The notes: generated by a model from the sequence alone, not told the origin. Counted from the first letter of the stretch, positions 1-9,520 are shown. The stretch: DNA of 64,000 bases from Pseudomonas aestuarii (GCF_027988105.1 NZ_JAQJZJ010000009.1:186001-250000), one strand, 5' to 3'. Made by a program: numbers and translations.

Positions 1-462
1 GAAAACCGCTGCGCCGTGATCAGTACCCGCCTGAGCCGACATGGCGAGTTCAGCGCCCTGGTGCTGCAGGTCTCCGGCAGCTGGGACGCCCTGGCGCGCC
101 TGGAGTCGAGCCTGCCGGCCCTGGCCAAGAAGCACGCCTTCACGGTCAACGTGACGCGCAGCGCGGCGGCGGAAAACCGTCCCCAGGCGCTGCCTTACGT
201 GGCCTATGTCAGCTCGGCCTACCGTCCGGACATCCTCAATGAGCTGTGCCAGTTCTTCATCGACCACAACGTCGAACTGGAGAGCCTGACCTGCGATACC
301 TACCAGGCCCCGCAAACCGGCGGCACCATGCTCAATGCGACGCTGACCGTGACGCTGCCGGCTGGCACCCAGATCAGCTGGCTGCGCGACCAGTTCCTGG
401 ATTTCTCCGACGCCTTGAACCTGGACGCCCTGATCGAACCCTGGCGCCCCCAAAACCCATAA
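1..462 (+). CDS. gcvR: Glycine cleavage system regulator-like ACT protein, 5' end cut by window edge
   Basis: The reading frame is open from the first base of the window, so the true start lies upstream and the visible part is the C-terminal ~150 residues. The segment has the beta-alpha-beta pattern of ACT domains, as in GcvR-type regulators of about 180 residues that modulate the glycine cleavage operon through protein contacts. A GTG occurs at 16 but need not be the start. It ends 10 bases before bcp, with which it is probably co-transcribed; the gcvR-bcp pair is known from other pseudomonads. The family call is by resemblance, not by a diagnostic motif. Confidence 0.8.
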   Translation, partial: ENRCAVISTRLSRHGEFSALVLQVSGSWDALARLESSLPALAKKHAFTVNVTRSAAAENRPQALPYVAYVSSAYRPDILNELCQFFIDHNVELESLTCDTYQAPQTGGTMLNATLTVTLPAGTQISWLRDQFLDFSDALNLDALIEPWRPQNP

Positions 463-472
463 GGAAGCTGGC

Positions 473-946
473 ATGGCCGTAGCACTCGATACCCCGGTTG
501 AAGATTTCCAGGCAGCGGCCACCAGCGGTCAGCAGGTTCAGCTGTCGGCACTGCAAGGCCAGCAGGTGGTGATCTATTTCTATCCGAAGGACAGCACCCC
601 CGGCTGCACCACCGAAGGCCAGGGCTTTCGCGATCACTACCCGGACTTCCAGGCCGCCAACACCCTGGTGTTCGGCGTATCGCGGGACAGCCTCAAGTCC
701 CACGAGAACTTCAAGGGCAAGCAGCAGTTCCCCTTCGAGCTGATCACGGACAAGGATGAGGCGCTCTGCCAGCTGTTCGACGTGATCAAGCTGAAGAAGC
801 TCTACGGCAAGGAGTACCTGGGCGTCGACCGCAGCACCTTCCTGATCGATACGCACGGCGTGCTGCGCAAGGAATGGCGTGGAGTGAAAGTAGCGGGCCA
901 TGTCGAGGCCGTGCTGGCCGCGGCCCAGGAGCTGAACAACGCCTGA
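473..946 (+). CDS. bcp: Thiol peroxidase, Bcp/PrxQ family peroxiredoxin
   Basis: A 157-residue cytoplasmic peroxiredoxin that reduces hydrogen peroxide and organic hydroperoxides using thioredoxin-type reductants. The signature TPGCT is at residues 42-46, making Cys45 the peroxidatic cysteine. The position five residues on, which is the resolving cysteine in E. coli Bcp, is Gln50 here. The only other cysteine seen near the active region is Cys99, so a 1-Cys or atypical mechanism is likely. An AAGGAAG ribosome site lies before the ATG. It is the second gene of an apparent gcvR-bcp unit and is closed by a strong terminator. Confidence 0.95.
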   Translation: MAVALDTPVEDFQAAATSGQQVQLSALQGQQVVIYFYPKDSTPGCTTEGQGFRDHYPDFQAANTLVFGVSRDSLKSHENFKGKQQFPFELITDKDEALCQLFDVIKLKKLYGKEYLGVDRSTFLIDTHGVLRKEWRGVKVAGHVEAVLAAAQELNNA

Positions 947-959
947 AGCCGTACGCATG

Positions 960-999
960 AAAAAGGCCGCTTGCCGGGGTTCCCGCAAGCGGCCTTTTT
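960..999. terminator. Bidirectional Rho-independent terminator after bcp
   Basis: A perfect 15-base inverted repeat (960-974 and 985-999) with a 10-base loop. The arms carry A and T tracts at their outer ends, so the hairpin can work in both directions, ending bcp from the left and the permease gene from the right. Confidence 0.93.
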
Positions 1000-1041
1000 G
1001 TTTCGACCATGCCTGGCCCGGCTATGCCAAGCGCCCCGACC

Positions 1042-2112
1042 TCACTCCTCCTGCAAGGCCAACTCCTTGCGCGGCCAGGCATTGAGCACGGCCTTGAACA
1101 GGGTCGCCAGGGGAATGGCGAAGAACACCCCCCAGAAGCCCCACAAGCCGCCAAACAGCAATACCGCGCAAATGATCGCCACCGGGTGCAGGTTGACCGC
1201 CTCGGAGAACAGCAGCGGCACCAGCACGTTGCCGTCCAGCGCCTGGATCACCCCATACACCACCATCAGATAGAGGAACTGATCGCCGAAGCCCCACTGG
1301 AACAGGCCGATCAGCGCCACCGGCACCGTCACCACCACCGCGCCGATGTATGGCACCACCACCGACAACCCCACCAGCAACGCCAGCAGCGCCGCATAGT
1401 TGAGCCCCAGCGCGGCGAAGGCGATGTAGGTGACGACGCCGCAAATGATGATCTCGATGAACTTGCCACGAATGTAGTTGGCGATCTGCTGGTTCATTTC
1501 CTGCGCCACCTGGGTAATCAGGGTGCGCTCGCGCGGCAGGTAGCCGCGAAACCAGGCACCGATCATCTCGCGATCCTTGAGGAAGAAAAACACCAGGATC
1601 GGTACCAGCACCAGGTAGATCATGATGCCGGCCAGCACTGGCAGGCTGGACAGGGAGAACGACAGCGCCCACTGGCCGAACTTGCCGGCCTCGCCGCTGA
1701 TCGCCTCGGTCAACTGCAGCACCTGGGCATCGCTGATCAGATCCGGGTAACGTTCCGGCAACAGCAGAAACAGCGCCTGCCACTCACCGAGCATGCGCGG
1801 CAGTTCGTTGAACAGGGTGCTCAACTGGCGCCAGATCAGCGGCATCAACACCAGCAGGAACAACACCAGCGAGCTCAAGAACAGCAGGTAGACCAGCGCC
1901 ACCGCCATGAGACGCGGCAGGTGCAGGCGCTCCAGGGCATTGACCAACCCTTGCATCAGAAATGCCAGTACCAGACCGGTCAATACCGGCGCCAGCATGC
2001 CCCCGAGGGTCAGCACGGCGGCGAAACCGAGCACCAACAGTACCGCCAGCACCACCGCCTGTTCGTCGGAAAAATAGCGGTGCATCCACTCGCGTAACAC
2101 CTTAATCATCAA
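1042..2112 (-). CDS. AI-2E family transporter (PerM-like permease)
   Basis: A 356-residue inner-membrane protein with about seven to eight hydrophobic segments, including two near residues 20-75. Length and pattern match the AI-2E/PerM transporter family, whose members have been linked to export of the autoinducer AI-2 or to Na+/H+ exchange; the substrate of this one cannot be told from sequence. It is the last gene of a short minus-strand unit behind the TusA-like gene (about 38 bases apart). Confidence 0.88.
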   Translation of the reverse strand: MMIKVLREWMHRYFSDEQAVVLAVLLVLGFAAVLTLGGMLAPVLTGLVLAFLMQGLVNALERLHLPRLMAVALVYLLFLSSLVLFLLVLMPLIWRQLSTLFNELPRMLGEWQALFLLLPERYPDLISDAQVLQLTEAISGEAGKFGQWALSFSLSSLPVLAGIMIYLVLVPILVFFFLKDREMIGAWFRGYLPRERTLITQVAQEMNQQIANYIRGKFIEIIICGVVTYIAFAALGLNYAALLALLVGLSVVVPYIGAVVVTVPVALIGLFQWGFGDQFLYLMVVYGVIQALDGNVLVPLLFSEAVNLHPVAIICAVLLFGGLWGFWGVFFAIPLATLFKAVLNAWPRKELALQEE

Positions 2113-2149
2113 TAGTCCTTAGATCGAAACAGCCCACGCAGAACGCGCA

Positions 2150-2401
2150 TCAGGCTTTACGCAACCAGTAGCGATACACACCCGCCTCTTCCTCTTCACG
2201 CAGCAGGCCGTGGCCTGCGAGCCTGGCGAAGGCACGAAAATCCCGTTGCGAGCCGGCATCCGTGGCAATGACCTTGAGCACTGCACCGCTTTCCAGGCGG
2301 TTCAACTCCAGCTTGGCCTTGAGCAACGGCAGCGGGCAGTTCAACCCACTGGCATCCAACTCGGCGTCGCAGGCACCGTCCCATTCTTGTCCATCGTTCA
2401 T
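2150..2401 (-). CDS. TusA/SirA-like sulfur carrier protein
   Basis: An 83-residue cytoplasmic protein with the CPLP motif (Cys22) that defines TusA-type sulfur carriers, which hand persulfide sulfur to tRNA thiolation or molybdenum cofactor enzymes. The start at 2401 gives the usual family length; the longer frame to 2527 overlaps the divergent bepA start and is unlikely. The orthologue in P. aeruginosa (PA1006, from memory) affects nitrate respiration through molybdenum cofactor. It is divergent from bepA with about 105 bases between the starts. Confidence 0.9.
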   Translation of the reverse strand: MNDGQEWDGACDAELDASGLNCPLPLLKAKLELNRLESGAVLKVIATDAGSQRDFRAFARLAGHGLLREEEEAGVYRYWLRKA

Positions 2402-2507
2402 TCGAGCCCTCCTAAACAGCGCCAAGGATACCCAAGACCGTGCAACCCTGGCCAGGTGAGCGCTTGCCCGGCTACAGTAACGACTTTGTTCGCCAAGAGC
2501 TCTGTGC

Positions 2508-3941
2508 ATGAATGTTCTGCGCCCCATCCTGCTGACACTCGCCTGCCTGACCGCCCAGACGGGCCTGGCCAGCGATCTACCGTCACTCGGCGACGCCAGC
2601 TCCGCGATTGTCTCGCCCCAGCAAGAACATCAGCTTGGCCGTGCCTGGCTGAGCCTGTTGCGCGGCCAGATCCGCCAACTGGCGGACCCGCAGCTCAAGG
2701 ATTTCGTCGAGAGCAGTGTCTATCGCCTGGGAGAAACCAGCGAACTGAAGGATCGGCGCCTGGAATTCGTCCTGCTCGACAGCCCGCAGATCAACGCCTT
2801 CGCCGCGCCCGGCGGAATCATCGGGGTCAACGGCGGCCTGTTCCTCTATGCCCAGACCGAAGCCGAATATGCCTCGGTCATGACCCACGAACTCGCCCAC
2901 CTGTCGCAACGCCACTTTGCCCGCGGCCTGGAAGCCCAGCAGCGCATGCAACTGCCGCTGATGGCGGCAATGCTCGCCGGGATCGTGGCCGCAGCGGCGG
3001 GAGCGGGCGATGTCGGGATAGCCGCCATCGCCTCGACTCAGGCGGCTGCCATTCAAGAGCAGCGACGCTTCTCCCGACAGAATGAGCAGGAGGCCGACCG
3101 GATTGGCCTGGTCAATCTGGAGAAAGCCGGCTACGACCCCCGCGCCATGCCGAGCATGTTCGAACGCCTGATGCGCCAATATCGCTACGACCGCAAGCCG
3201 CCGGAATTCCTCCTGACCCACCCGGTATCCGAGTCGCGCATCGCCGACACCCGCAACCGCGCCGCACAGACCAAGGCCGGCGGGGTGACCGACAGCGCAC
3301 GCTACCAGTTGATGCGCGCCCGCGTGCAACTGATCTACGAAGATACCCCGGGACTGGCGGCCAAGCGCTTTCGCGCCCTGCTCGATGAAACCCCCAAACT
3401 GCAAGCCGCGCGCTATGGCCTGGCCCTGGCACAGATCAAGAGCGGCCAATACCAGAAGGCCCGCGAGAGCCTGCAACCCTTGCTCCAGGCGGAGCCCGAT
3501 AATATCGCCTACAACCTGGCCCAGATCGAACTGGACAGCGCCTCCAACCACCTGCCGGACGCCCAGAGCCGCATCGAGCGCCTCATGAGCAACTACCCGA
3601 ACAATTACCCCCTGCAGCAGGCGCGCATCGACGTGCTGATGAAACAGACACGCCCCCAAGATGCCGAGCGCGCCCTCGATGAACTGCTGAAGAACCGTCC
3701 AAAAGACCCCGACGTCTGGTATCAGGTCGCCGAAGTGCGCGGCCTCAGCGGCAACACCATCGGCTTGCACCAGGCGCGCGCGGAATACTTCGCACTGGTC
3801 GGCGACTACGATCAGGCGATCGAACAACTCGACTTCGCCAAACGCCGGGCGACCAACAACTTCCCGCTCGCCTCACGCATCGACGCGCGGCAACGCGAAC
3901 TGCTGGAAGACCAGCGCATCATCGAGCAGATGCTGCGCTAG
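2508..3941 (+). CDS. bepA: Periplasmic M48 metalloprotease / outer membrane assembly factor BepA
   Basis: A 477-residue protein with an N-terminal signal peptide (residues 1-21), an M48 peptidase domain and a C-terminal TPR region (about 280-470). The zinc site is HELAH at residues 127-131, with the third ligand Glu195 in a QEAD motif. BepA degrades stalled outer-membrane proteins and helps LptD mature. Length and domain order equal those of known BepA. The gene stands alone between the divergent tusA-like gene and the convergent threonine aldolase. Confidence 0.94.
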   Translation: MNVLRPILLTLACLTAQTGLASDLPSLGDASSAIVSPQQEHQLGRAWLSLLRGQIRQLADPQLKDFVESSVYRLGETSELKDRRLEFVLLDSPQINAFAAPGGIIGVNGGLFLYAQTEAEYASVMTHELAHLSQRHFARGLEAQQRMQLPLMAAMLAGIVAAAAGAGDVGIAAIASTQAAAIQEQRRFSRQNEQEADRIGLVNLEKAGYDPRAMPSMFERLMRQYRYDRKPPEFLLTHPVSESRIADTRNRAAQTKAGGVTDSARYQLMRARVQLIYEDTPGLAAKRFRALLDETPKLQAARYGLALAQIKSGQYQKARESLQPLLQAEPDNIAYNLAQIELDSASNHLPDAQSRIERLMSNYPNNYPLQQARIDVLMKQTRPQDAERALDELLKNRPKDPDVWYQVAEVRGLSGNTIGLHQARAEYFALVGDYDQAIEQLDFAKRRATNNFPLASRIDARQRELLEDQRIIEQMLR

Positions 3942-4070
3942 GCCGGCGGCAACAATTGCCTATTTGGATCTGAATCTGGGCGGGCTAAATGCCGCAGGCG
4001 ACCCCATGGATGGGGAGATAGTAAAAATCCCTGGGGCATTTTCGAGGACAGTCGCTGCTGGCGAACCGGC

Positions 4071-5075
4071 TCAGACCCGCGCGAAGGCAGAAAAGGCCTC
4101 GAGCACCCGCTCGATGTCCTCGCCACTAACATCCAGGTGCGTGACCATGCGCAGACGCGACGCGGCCGTCAGCCTGATCCCGCGCTCGGCGCAGAAGGCC
4201 TGGAGGGCGCCGGCCTGCTCGCCGACCTGGGCATAGACCATATTGGTCTGCACCGGCTCGACCGCGTAGCCCAACTGGCGCAACCCGTCTGCCAGGCGTT
4301 CGGCATTGGCGTGATCCTCGGCCAGGCGCGCCACCTGATGCTCCAGGGCATAGAGTCCGGCGGCAGCCAGCACGCCGGACTGGCGCATGCCGCCGCCGAC
4401 CACCTTGCGCCAACGCCGCGCCTTGCCGATCAGTTCGTCGCTGCCACACAGCACCGACCCCACAGGCGCGCCCAGGCCCTTGGACAAACAGACCGAGACC
4501 GAATCGAAGTGCTGGGTGATGTCCATGGCCGGTACGCCCAGCCTGACCGCCGCGTTGTACAGCCGCGCGCCGTCCAGGTGCAGGGCCAGGCCACGCCTGT
4601 GGGTCAACTCGCGGGCAGCGGCCAGATAAGTCATCGGCAGGACCTTGCCCTGCATGGTGTTTTCCAGCGCCAGCAGGCGGGTGCGGGCGAAGTGGAAGTC
4701 ATCCTGCTTGATGGCCGCCTCGACCTTGGCCAGGTCCAGCGAGCCGTCGGCTTCGCCCTCGATTGGCTGCGGCTGGATCGAGCCGAGCACCGCGGCGCCG
4801 CCGCCTTCGTATTTATAGGTGTGCGCCTGCTGGCCAACGATGTACTCGTCACCACGCTCACAGTGGGCCATCAGGCCGAGCAGGTTGCTCATGGTGCCGG
4901 TCGGCACGAACAGCGCGCGGGCAAAGCCCAGTTCGGCCGCCAGGTGCTGCTCCAGGCGGTTGACCGTGGGATCCTCGCCGTAGACGTCATCGCCCAGCTC
5001 GGCGGCCAGCATGGCCTCGCGCATGCCCGGGGTTGGCTGGGTAACGGTGTCGCTGCGCAGGTCGATGACGGACAT
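4071..5075 (-). CDS. ltaE: Low-specificity L-threonine aldolase
   Basis: A 334-residue PLP enzyme that splits threonine and allo-threonine into glycine and acetaldehyde. The N-terminal substrate region (DLRSDT, residues 5-10), the cofactor aspartate in HLDGAR (Asp168) and the PLP lysine in SKG (Lys199) are all present. The start at 5075 is chosen because the family begins at this point; the frame runs on to 5150 without support. Single gene, convergent with bepA. Confidence 0.92.
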   Translation of the reverse strand: MSVIDLRSDTVTQPTPGMREAMLAAELGDDVYGEDPTVNRLEQHLAAELGFARALFVPTGTMSNLLGLMAHCERGDEYIVGQQAHTYKYEGGGAAVLGSIQPQPIEGEADGSLDLAKVEAAIKQDDFHFARTRLLALENTMQGKVLPMTYLAAARELTHRRGLALHLDGARLYNAAVRLGVPAMDITQHFDSVSVCLSKGLGAPVGSVLCGSDELIGKARRWRKVVGGGMRQSGVLAAAGLYALEHQVARLAEDHANAERLADGLRQLGYAVEPVQTNMVYAQVGEQAGALQAFCAERGIRLTAASRLRMVTHLDVSGEDIERVLEAFSAFARV

Positions 5076-5206
5076 GGACGGTTCCCTTGATCTGACGAAA
5101 CAGCCGATGCTAAGGCGCCCCGAACATGGGAACAAGGTACAGATGGGCAAATAGGGCGCAGGACAATTACGCAGCCCACCAGGCCATAGCCCTGCGTTGC
5201 GCCGAT

Positions 5207-5270
5207 GGTGGGTTACGGCGCAGCGGATCTTGCTGGCTCATCGCTATCGGCAGCAGGCGCCTAACCCACC
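5207..5270. repeat. Intergenic inverted repeat of the GGTGGGTTA type
   Basis: Arms at 5207-5221 and 5257-5270 pair with one bulge and start with GGTGGGTTA. This is a common form of Pseudomonas extragenic palindrome. It lies between the aldolase promoter side and the 3' end of aruE and may protect or terminate the aru transcript. Confidence 0.6.
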
Positions 5271-5312
5271 CTACAGGGGGCGGTACATGGGTAAGTAGCC
5301 AGGAATGACCAA

Positions 5313-6329
5313 TCAGGCCAGCTGCACGTCTTCGGCGGGGGCGACGAGGATGGCGGCGCGCAGACCGTTTTTCACCCTGGGGTTGGGGAAGATGATCCGG
5401 GCGCCCGGCTCTTCCACGACCCAGCGGGTGTCGGCCAGGTCCTCGGCCAGCAGGTAGCCGACCGGCAGCTGGCTGAAATTTTCGACATTCGCCGGCAGGT
5501 GCAGCTTGAAGGTATCGCTGTGCTTGATGATTTCCCGCGCCACGGCGAACAATTGCATGCCGTCCAGCTCGGTGCCTGGCGGCCCCGGTTCTGGCTCGCA
5601 GCCTTCGATGATGTGCTGCAGACGCTGTTCGAGCCGCCCCAGATTGACCTCCTGGTTCTGCCCGAAGGCCCGCGCCTTACCCAGCTCCAGGGTGAAGGAT
5701 TCCGCCCCCAGCTGCGTGTAGGTATAGGCACTGAAGGTGATCGAGCTTTTGTTGTGCAGCAGCACCGCCTCGATCCCCGCGGCATTCAGCCGGGCCAGCT
5801 CGCGCAGGCTGCGTGGTCGCCCCTCCTGCCAGGGATAGAGGGCGAACTGCTCGATTTTGGAGGCCCGGATCGCGGTGTGCAGGTCGTAGTGCAGGCGCGT
5901 GCGCTCGGGCTTGCTGAAGAACGTGGCGGCCAGGTGTTCGAGATCACAGGCACGCATGGCCTCGACCCCGGCATGCTGTTCGTGCTGGCCGTTGAACAGG
6001 CGATTGATGTCCTGCTCGATATAGCGCTCGCCGCGACGGATCGCCGGCGGGTTGCCGAACAGGAAGAGAATGCGCGCGCGCGGCTTCAGCTCGCCACGGG
6101 CAATACCGTGCAGCAGGCGGTCGAGCAATTCGATGGGGGCGGTTTCGTTGCCGTGGATGCCGGCCGAGAGCAGCAGATCCAGGCCATTATCGCTGGCCGC
6201 TGGCGGTGTCACTTCCAGTGCGCCTTCGGCCAGCCAGCGCATGCGCGCGCCCTCGGGCGTCAGCTGGATCTTCGCTGCCGGTTCGTGGCCGGCCAGGGTC
6301 AATTCAAGCAGTTTGCCGAGGGCAAGCAT
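5313..6329 (-). CDS. aruE: Succinylglutamate desuccinylase
   Basis: A 338-residue zinc carboxypeptidase-like enzyme for the last step of the arginine succinyltransferase pathway: N-succinylglutamate to glutamate and succinate. Zinc ligands are visible as HGNE (near residue 65) and a later His in YDLHT. The start at 6329 has AGGAG just upstream; the frame to 6476 overlaps the preceding gene and is rejected. It is the last gene of the aru operon, 10 bases after the small conserved gene. Confidence 0.93.
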   Translation of the reverse strand: MLALGKLLELTLAGHEPAAKIQLTPEGARMRWLAEGALEVTPPAASDNGLDLLLSAGIHGNETAPIELLDRLLHGIARGELKPRARILFLFGNPPAIRRGERYIEQDINRLFNGQHEQHAGVEAMRACDLEHLAATFFSKPERTRLHYDLHTAIRASKIEQFALYPWQEGRPRSLRELARLNAAGIEAVLLHNKSSITFSAYTYTQLGAESFTLELGKARAFGQNQEVNLGRLEQRLQHIIEGCEPEPGPPGTELDGMQLFAVAREIIKHSDTFKLHLPANVENFSQLPVGYLLAEDLADTRWVVEEPGARIIFPNPRVKNGLRAAILVAPAEDVQLA

Positions 6330-6339
6330 AGGAGTTACC

Positions 6340-6630
6340 TCAATCGTGATTGCAGTCAGGGCCGTGCACGTGCTCGTGCTCGTCGTCGCCGGGCTCGGCC
6401 GCTTCCATCTCCAGCTCCAGGCTGACCAGATTGGTGGCCAGCGGACGCAGCAGCAGGTTGGCGTACTCGCTGTCACCCTCCGCCACGTCCACGCCGATCA
6501 TCAACTGACCGTTACCCACCTGCTGAAACCAGACTTCCTTGCCCTGCCACATCACCGCAAAGCGGGTGCAGGTCGTTTCCAGCTGGGTGCCATCTTCATC
6601 TTCGAGGATCAGTTGCAGGACATCGGACAT
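6340..6630 (-). CDS. Small conserved protein of the aru operon, unknown function
   Basis: A 96-residue acidic soluble protein with a His/Asp-rich C-terminus (alternating H and D/E in the last 15 residues) that could bind metal. It lies between aruB and aruE, as an unnamed gene does in P. aeruginosa. The conserved position suggests a role in arginine catabolism, perhaps metal supply to the zinc enzyme AruE; that is inference. No known catalytic motif was seen. Confidence 0.85.
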   Translation of the reverse strand: MSDVLQLILEDEDGTQLETTCTRFAVMWQGKEVWFQQVGNGQLMIGVDVAEGDSEYANLLLRPLATNLVSLELEMEAAEPGDDEHEHVHGPDCNHD

Positions 6631-6710
6631 TATTCAAAGCTCCACGCTATAGGCCACAAGCAGCAAGTTTAGAACGCCAAGCGTGCGCTTGAGGCTGGTC
6701 GCTTGCCTGC

Positions 6711-8057
6711 TCAGTTCAATTGAAAAGGATAAACCGCGCCCAGTTTAAGGATCTGGGTCAATTCATCCAATGCCGTGCGGCATTCAATCAACAATTGCGG
6801 ATCGGCCAAGTCGTTCTCGCTGAGGCTATCGCGGTAGTGCTTGTCGACCCAGACGTTGAGCGTGTCATACAGATCTGGAGTCATGATCACCCCCGGGTTC
6901 ACCGCCGCCAGCTCATTGTCCTTGAGCGCCACGCGCAGACGCAGGCAGGCCGGGCCGCCACCGTTCTGCATGCTTTGCTTGAGATCGAACACCTTGATCT
7001 CGCGAATCGGCCCGCTGCCGCTGGTGAGCTGCTGCAGGTAATTCCACACATTGCCGTTATTGCGGCACTCCTCCGGCACGATCAGCAACATGCCGCCAGC
7101 GGCGCGCGACAATAACTGGCTGTTGAACAGGTAGGACTTCACCGCGTCCTCCACCGTGACCGCAGCGCGCGGCACGCACACCGCCTGCAGGTTGCCGCCG
7201 CGACGAGCGAGCTTGTCGCCCAGTTCGGCCAACACCTTGTCGGTGTCGAGGAAGGCGTCCTGGTGATAGAACAGCACTTCGCCGTTACCCACCGCGATCA
7301 CGTCGTTGTGGAATACCCCCTGATCGATCACCGCCGGGTTCTGCTGAGCATAGACCACCCCGGCTTCGCTCAACCCGTGCAGGCGCACCACGGCCTGCGA
7401 GGCTTCCAGGGTCTGCCGCGCCGGGTAGCGTTGCGGCGCCGGGAAACGGCTGTCGAAGGCGCTGCGACCGAACACGAAGAACTCCACCCCGGCCTCGCCA
7501 TATCCGTTACAGAAGCGCGTGTGATTGGCCGCGCCCTCGTCGCCGAACTGGGTGACCGCCGGCAGCGCCGGGTGATGGGCAAAATGCTGCTGGTTGGCGA
7601 ACATGGCGCCGAGCACGCGGCTGGTGGTCGGGTGCTCGATGCTGCGGTGGAACTTGCAATTGAGGTTGGCAGCGGTGAAGTGCACCCGGCCATCGGCCGT
7701 ATCGGCACTGGGGCTGACGGTGCAGGCATTGGCCGTCCACATGCTCGAGGCCGAGCAACTGGCGACCAGCAGCGGCATGGCTTCTTTTGCCGCCCGCGCG
7801 ATGACCTGGGCATCGCTGCCGGTAAAGCCGAGGCGGCGCAGCACCGCGACATCCGGGCGCTCCTGCGGAGCCAGCACGCCCTGCTTGAAGCCCATTTCCA
7901 TCAGCGCCTTCATCTTCGCCAGACCCTGCTTGGCGGCCTCTTTCGGGCTGGAGGCGGCCTGACTGTTGCTCTGCGACGCGACGTTGCCGTAGGACAGGCC
8001 ACCGTAGTTATGGGTCGGGCCGACCAAACCGTCGAAATTCATCTCATAGGCGGACAT
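6711..8057 (-). CDS. aruB: N-succinylarginine dihydrolase
   Basis: A 448-residue cytoplasmic enzyme that converts N2-succinylarginine to N2-succinylornithine, ammonia and CO2, the second step of the pathway. Length and N-terminus (EMNFDGLVGPTHNYGG region) are characteristic of AstB/AruB. Its ATG overlaps the aruD stop codon (TAATG), so the two are translationally coupled. About 80 bases separate it from the downstream small gene. Confidence 0.96.
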   Translation of the reverse strand: MSAYEMNFDGLVGPTHNYGGLSYGNVASQSNSQAASSPKEAAKQGLAKMKALMEMGFKQGVLAPQERPDVAVLRRLGFTGSDAQVIARAAKEAMPLLVASCSASSMWTANACTVSPSADTADGRVHFTAANLNCKFHRSIEHPTTSRVLGAMFANQQHFAHHPALPAVTQFGDEGAANHTRFCNGYGEAGVEFFVFGRSAFDSRFPAPQRYPARQTLEASQAVVRLHGLSEAGVVYAQQNPAVIDQGVFHNDVIAVGNGEVLFYHQDAFLDTDKVLAELGDKLARRGGNLQAVCVPRAAVTVEDAVKSYLFNSQLLSRAAGGMLLIVPEECRNNGNVWNYLQQLTSGSGPIREIKVFDLKQSMQNGGGPACLRLRVALKDNELAAVNPGVIMTPDLYDTLNVWVDKHYRDSLSENDLADPQLLIECRTALDELTQILKLGAVYPFQLN

Positions 8058-9520
8058 TACAGGCTTACTCCCGGGGTCAGGGTGGCAGGCAGGCTCAGGC
8101 TTTCACATTCCAGCGAGGCCACCGGATAGGCGCAGTAGTCCGCCGCGTAGTAAGCACTGGCGCGGTGGTTGCCGGAGGCACCGACGCCACCGAACGGCGC
8201 CGTGCTGGCGGCGCCGGTCAGCTGCTTGTTCCAGTTGACGATGCCGGCGCGGCTGTGCAGCCAGAACTGCTGGTAGCGCGCCGCAGAATCCGACAGCAAA
8301 CCGGCGGCCAGGCCGAACTGGGTGTTGTTGGCCTCGGCGATCGCCCCCTCGAAATCGGCATAGCGGATGACTTGCAGCAGCGGGCCGAAGAACTCTTCGT
8401 CCGGGCGCTCGGCCACCGCGCTGACATCAATAATGCCCGCAGTGAGCAAGGCGGCGCCGGGCAGCGGCTGGGTCATCGCCAGCAGCGCCGTGGCACCCTT
8501 GCCGAGCAACTGCTGCTGGGCCTGCAGCAGCTGTTCGGCTGCCGCCAGGGAAATCACCGAGCCCATGAAGGGCGCCGGCTGCTCGTCATAACGACCGACC
8601 CTGAGCTGCCCGGCAACCTGGACCAGGCGCGCGAGCAAGGCATCGCCCCAGTCGCCCAGCGGCACCAGCAGACGACGCGCACAGGTGCAGCGCTGGCCGG
8701 CGGAGATGAAGGCCGACTGCACGATGGTGTACACCGCCGCCTCGACATTGGCGACCTGATCGACGATCAGCGGGTTGTTGCCGCCCATTTCCAGGGCGAG
8801 GATCTTGTCCGGGCGCCCGGCGAACTGGTTGTGCAGCAGATTGCCGGTACGGCTCGAGCCGGTGAAGAACAAGCCGTCGATGCCGGGGTTGCCGGCCAGG
8901 GCCACACCGGTGTCGCGCGCGCCCTGCAGCAGGTTGAGCACGCCGTCCGGCAGACCGGCTTCGATCCAGCACTTGAGCGTCAGTTCGGCGACTTTCGGCG
9001 TCAACTCGCTGGGTTTGAACAGCACGCAGTTACCCGCCAGCAACGCCGGCACTATGTGGCCGTTGGGCAGGTGACCGGGGAAGTTGTAGGGGCCGAACAC
9101 CGCCACCACGCCATGCGGCTTGTGCCGCAGCACGGCAGTGGCATCGGCCAGCGGGGCACTCTTCTCGCCGGTGCGTTCGCGGTAGCTCTGCACCGAGATG
9201 GCAACCTTGTTGACCATGCTGGTCACTTCGGTGGCCGACTCCCACAGCGGCTTGCCGGTTTCCTCGCCAATTGCCTGGGCCAGCTCGTCGGCATGCGCCT
9301 TGAGGGCCACGGCGAAACGCTCCAGCGCGGCGATGCGCCAGTCCAGGGAGCACGCAGCCCAGCCCGGAAATGCCGCGCGGGCCGCCTGCACGGCCGCCTC
9401 GACCTGGGCGGCGGAAGCCGCCTGGCCACGCCAGACCACGGCCTGAGTGACCGGATTCAACGACTCCAGGGCTTCGCCCTGACCAAGCTGCCAGCTACCG
9501 GCGATGTAATGAGTGCTCAT
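8057..9520 (-). CDS. aruD: Succinylglutamate-semialdehyde dehydrogenase
   Basis: A 487-residue NAD-dependent aldehyde dehydrogenase giving N-succinylglutamate, the fourth step of the pathway. The catalytic glutamate motif LEMGGNNP and the active-site cysteine in GQRCTC are present. It overlaps aruB by one base and follows aruG after about 97 bases. Confidence 0.96.
   Translation of the reverse strand: MSTHYIAGSWQLGQGEALESLNPVTQAVVWRGQAASAAQVEAAVQAARAAFPGWAACSLDWRIAALERFAVALKAHADELAQAIGEETGKPLWESATEVTSMVNKVAISVQSYRERTGEKSAPLADATAVLRHKPHGVVAVFGPYNFPGHLPNGHIVPALLAGNCVLFKPSELTPKVAELTLKCWIEAGLPDGVLNLLQGARDTGVALAGNPGIDGLFFTGSSRTGNLLHNQFAGRPDKILALEMGGNNPLIVDQVANVEAAVYTIVQSAFISAGQRCTCARRLLVPLGDWGDALLARLVQVAGQLRVGRYDEQPAPFMGSVISLAAAEQLLQAQQQLLGKGATALLAMTQPLPGAALLTAGIIDVSAVAERPDEEFFGPLLQVIRYADFEGAIAEANNTQFGLAAGLLSDSAARYQQFWLHSRAGIVNWNKQLTGAASTAPFGGVGASGNHRASAYYAADYCAYPVASLECESLSLPATLTPGVSL

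Noticed and set aside
1009..2097. 362-residue plus-strand frame over the permease gene
   Set aside because: Gln/His-rich antisense shadow of the AI-2E permease.
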